64,000 nucleotides of DNA from Sulfolobus acidocaldarius SUSAZ (GTDB taxonomy: Archaea > Thermoproteota > Thermoprotei_A > Sulfolobales > Sulfolobaceae). This document shows positions 63,406 through 64,000 of the stretch, in pieces (position 1 is the first letter of the stretch; each line of letters starts with the position of its first letter). The DNA is taken from the NCBI GenBank assembly GCA_000508305.1, contig CP006977.1, positions 310,001 to 374,000 on the forward strand, read 5' to 3'. The position numbers and the translations under genes were made by a program. The notes under the pieces were generated by a model. It was not told the DNA's origin, searched no databases, and worked only from the letters and a program-made list of their open reading frames with translations.

Positions 63406-63425
63406 ATGAGATAATTTTCTCATAT

Positions 63426-63436
63426 GTTTAAAAAAT
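63426..63436 (-). promoter_or_regulatory. TATA box of the CtaA-like gene
   Basis: ATTTTTTAAAC on the minus strand, centred about 26 bases before the ATG at 63405, indicating the six-codon shorter start. The ATG at 63423 would lie too close to this box. Confidence 0.5.
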
Positions 63437-63692
63437 TCATGTCAATGAAAATAGTTCAGAATTAAGATGTATTTTCACGACCTATAAGTTTGGAAATTAT
63501 AATTAAACGACATGATGGAAACTCTAGCGCAATTCACATCTAATATGGTTTCATGATACTGTTCGGGAGTAGACTTTATACAATTTGTCCTGAGGTAAAG
63601 ATAATTCTAGAAAATTAAGATAATTTCTTTTTGGTGTAAAACTTAATCTAACATAGATAAATGTTATATTCCTGTTGGTTTATGAACTTATT

Positions 63693-64000
63693 ATGAGCCT
63701 AATAGATATAATGTGGAAGCTAGTTAATTATAGTATACCTCTTGCAAATGATGATTTTGAAACGTATTTAACGAAAGATGGTACCATAACTGAGGAAGGT
63801 ATAAATTTGTGGAAAGATGCAATAAAAGCTATTAGAGAAGCATATAGCAAATTAGATAAGGGAGATAAGCAGAGTAGTTTTAAATTGTTAAGTCAAGCTT
63901 TAGAAAAGCTAAATTCCATAAAATCGAACAAACCCTTACCTCCGGACGCTAAAGTGAGATTCGAAGAAGTAAAAAATGATGTTTCAAAGGCAATAGAATT
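63693..64000 (+). CDS. Unknown helical protein (partial, runs off window end)
   Basis: The first 102 codons are present, starting MSLIDIMWKLVNYSIPLAND. The visible part is soluble, Lys/Glu/Ser-rich and predicted mainly helical, with EGINLWKDAIKAIREAYSKL and SSFKLLSQALEKLNSIKS as amphipathic helices. No family is recognised. TTATATT, about 26 bases before the ATG, supports a leaderless start. Confidence 0.65.
   Translation, partial: MSLIDIMWKLVNYSIPLANDDFETYLTKDGTITEEGINLWKDAIKAIREAYSKLDKGDKQSSFKLLSQALEKLNSIKSNKPLPPDAKVRFEEVKNDVSKAIE

Noticed and set aside
1-64000. CRISPR array, rRNA or tRNA genes
   Set aside because: No regularly spaced direct repeats of 24-36 bases, no cloverleaf with a TTCGA-type arm and no rRNA-like stretch were noticed on either strand.

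Overview
The window looks like chromosomal DNA of a thermoacidophilic crenarchaeon of the genus Sulfolobus, most probably S. acidocaldarius. The pointers are: an edge gene that reads as the 7-kDa chromatin protein Sac7 (closest, from memory, to Sac7e); AT-rich DNA with many GTG/TTG starts; TATA-like boxes centred about 25-27 bases before many first codons, as expected for leaderless Sulfolobus mRNAs; a PriX-like primase subunit; UDP-sulfoquinovose synthase (Agl3); and a gene set matching what I remember of the S. acidocaldarius 'thread' filament locus. All identities come from reading the sequence and from memory; no database was searched.

Layout. 1-9300: Sac7e (partial), a molybdopterin oxidoreductase, a cation/proton antiporter, an unknown gene, a CoA-transferase whose two subunit genes face each other tail to tail, and hydantoinase/oxoprolinase genes hyuB-hyuA. 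9300-10630: a scar with a decayed TnpB (IS200/IS605) relic and a methyltransferase pseudogene carrying exactly two nonsense codons. 10630-32440: metabolic and information genes: an MFS transporter, M1 aminopeptidase, a leucyl-tRNA synthetase with an altered editing site, a radical SAM/SPASM enzyme, M20 peptidase, PriX-like protein, tRNA thiolase, SfsA, Sir2, a two-part sodium/solute symporter, a beta-hydroxyacid dehydrogenase, a NifX-like protein, an ABC exporter and a CobY-like nucleotidyltransferase. 32440-39980: a translationally coupled run for anaerobic (early-cobalt) corrin-ring synthesis (cbiF, L, T, D, H, a cbiX-cbiC fusion, E, G) headed by an asparaginase-type Ntn hydrolase. 45870-48910: the nucleotide-loop end of the same pathway (cbiB, cobS, cbiP).

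40245-44906 holds secreted or membrane-anchored sequon-rich proteins on the minus strand and one polytopic membrane protein on the plus strand. The 206-residue member fits the thread subunit, a donor-strand-complemented glycosylated filament. Around it are a second small pilin-like protein, a large protein with a lectin-like C-terminal half (possible tip adhesin), a membrane-anchored protein that may have two beta-sandwich domains, and the polytopic protein. This is the most interesting part of the window, because how archaeal threads are assembled is not known.

48937-64000: GMP synthase subunit, HtpX, a CBS protein, then a cell-surface sugar locus (flippase-like protein, aldolase, GT-C glycosyltransferase, UDP-glucose pyrophosphorylase-like enzyme, convergent agl3, divergent hexokinase), gamma-glutamyltransferase, a small operon ending in tRNA acetyltransferase TmcA, a CtaA-like heme protein and a truncated gene at the edge. 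UDP-glucose made here could feed Agl3, whose sulfoquinovose decorates N-glycans, and the thread proteins are rich in N-glycosylation sequons, so the two loci may be functionally linked. I saw no rRNA, tRNA, CRISPR array or intact insertion sequence.
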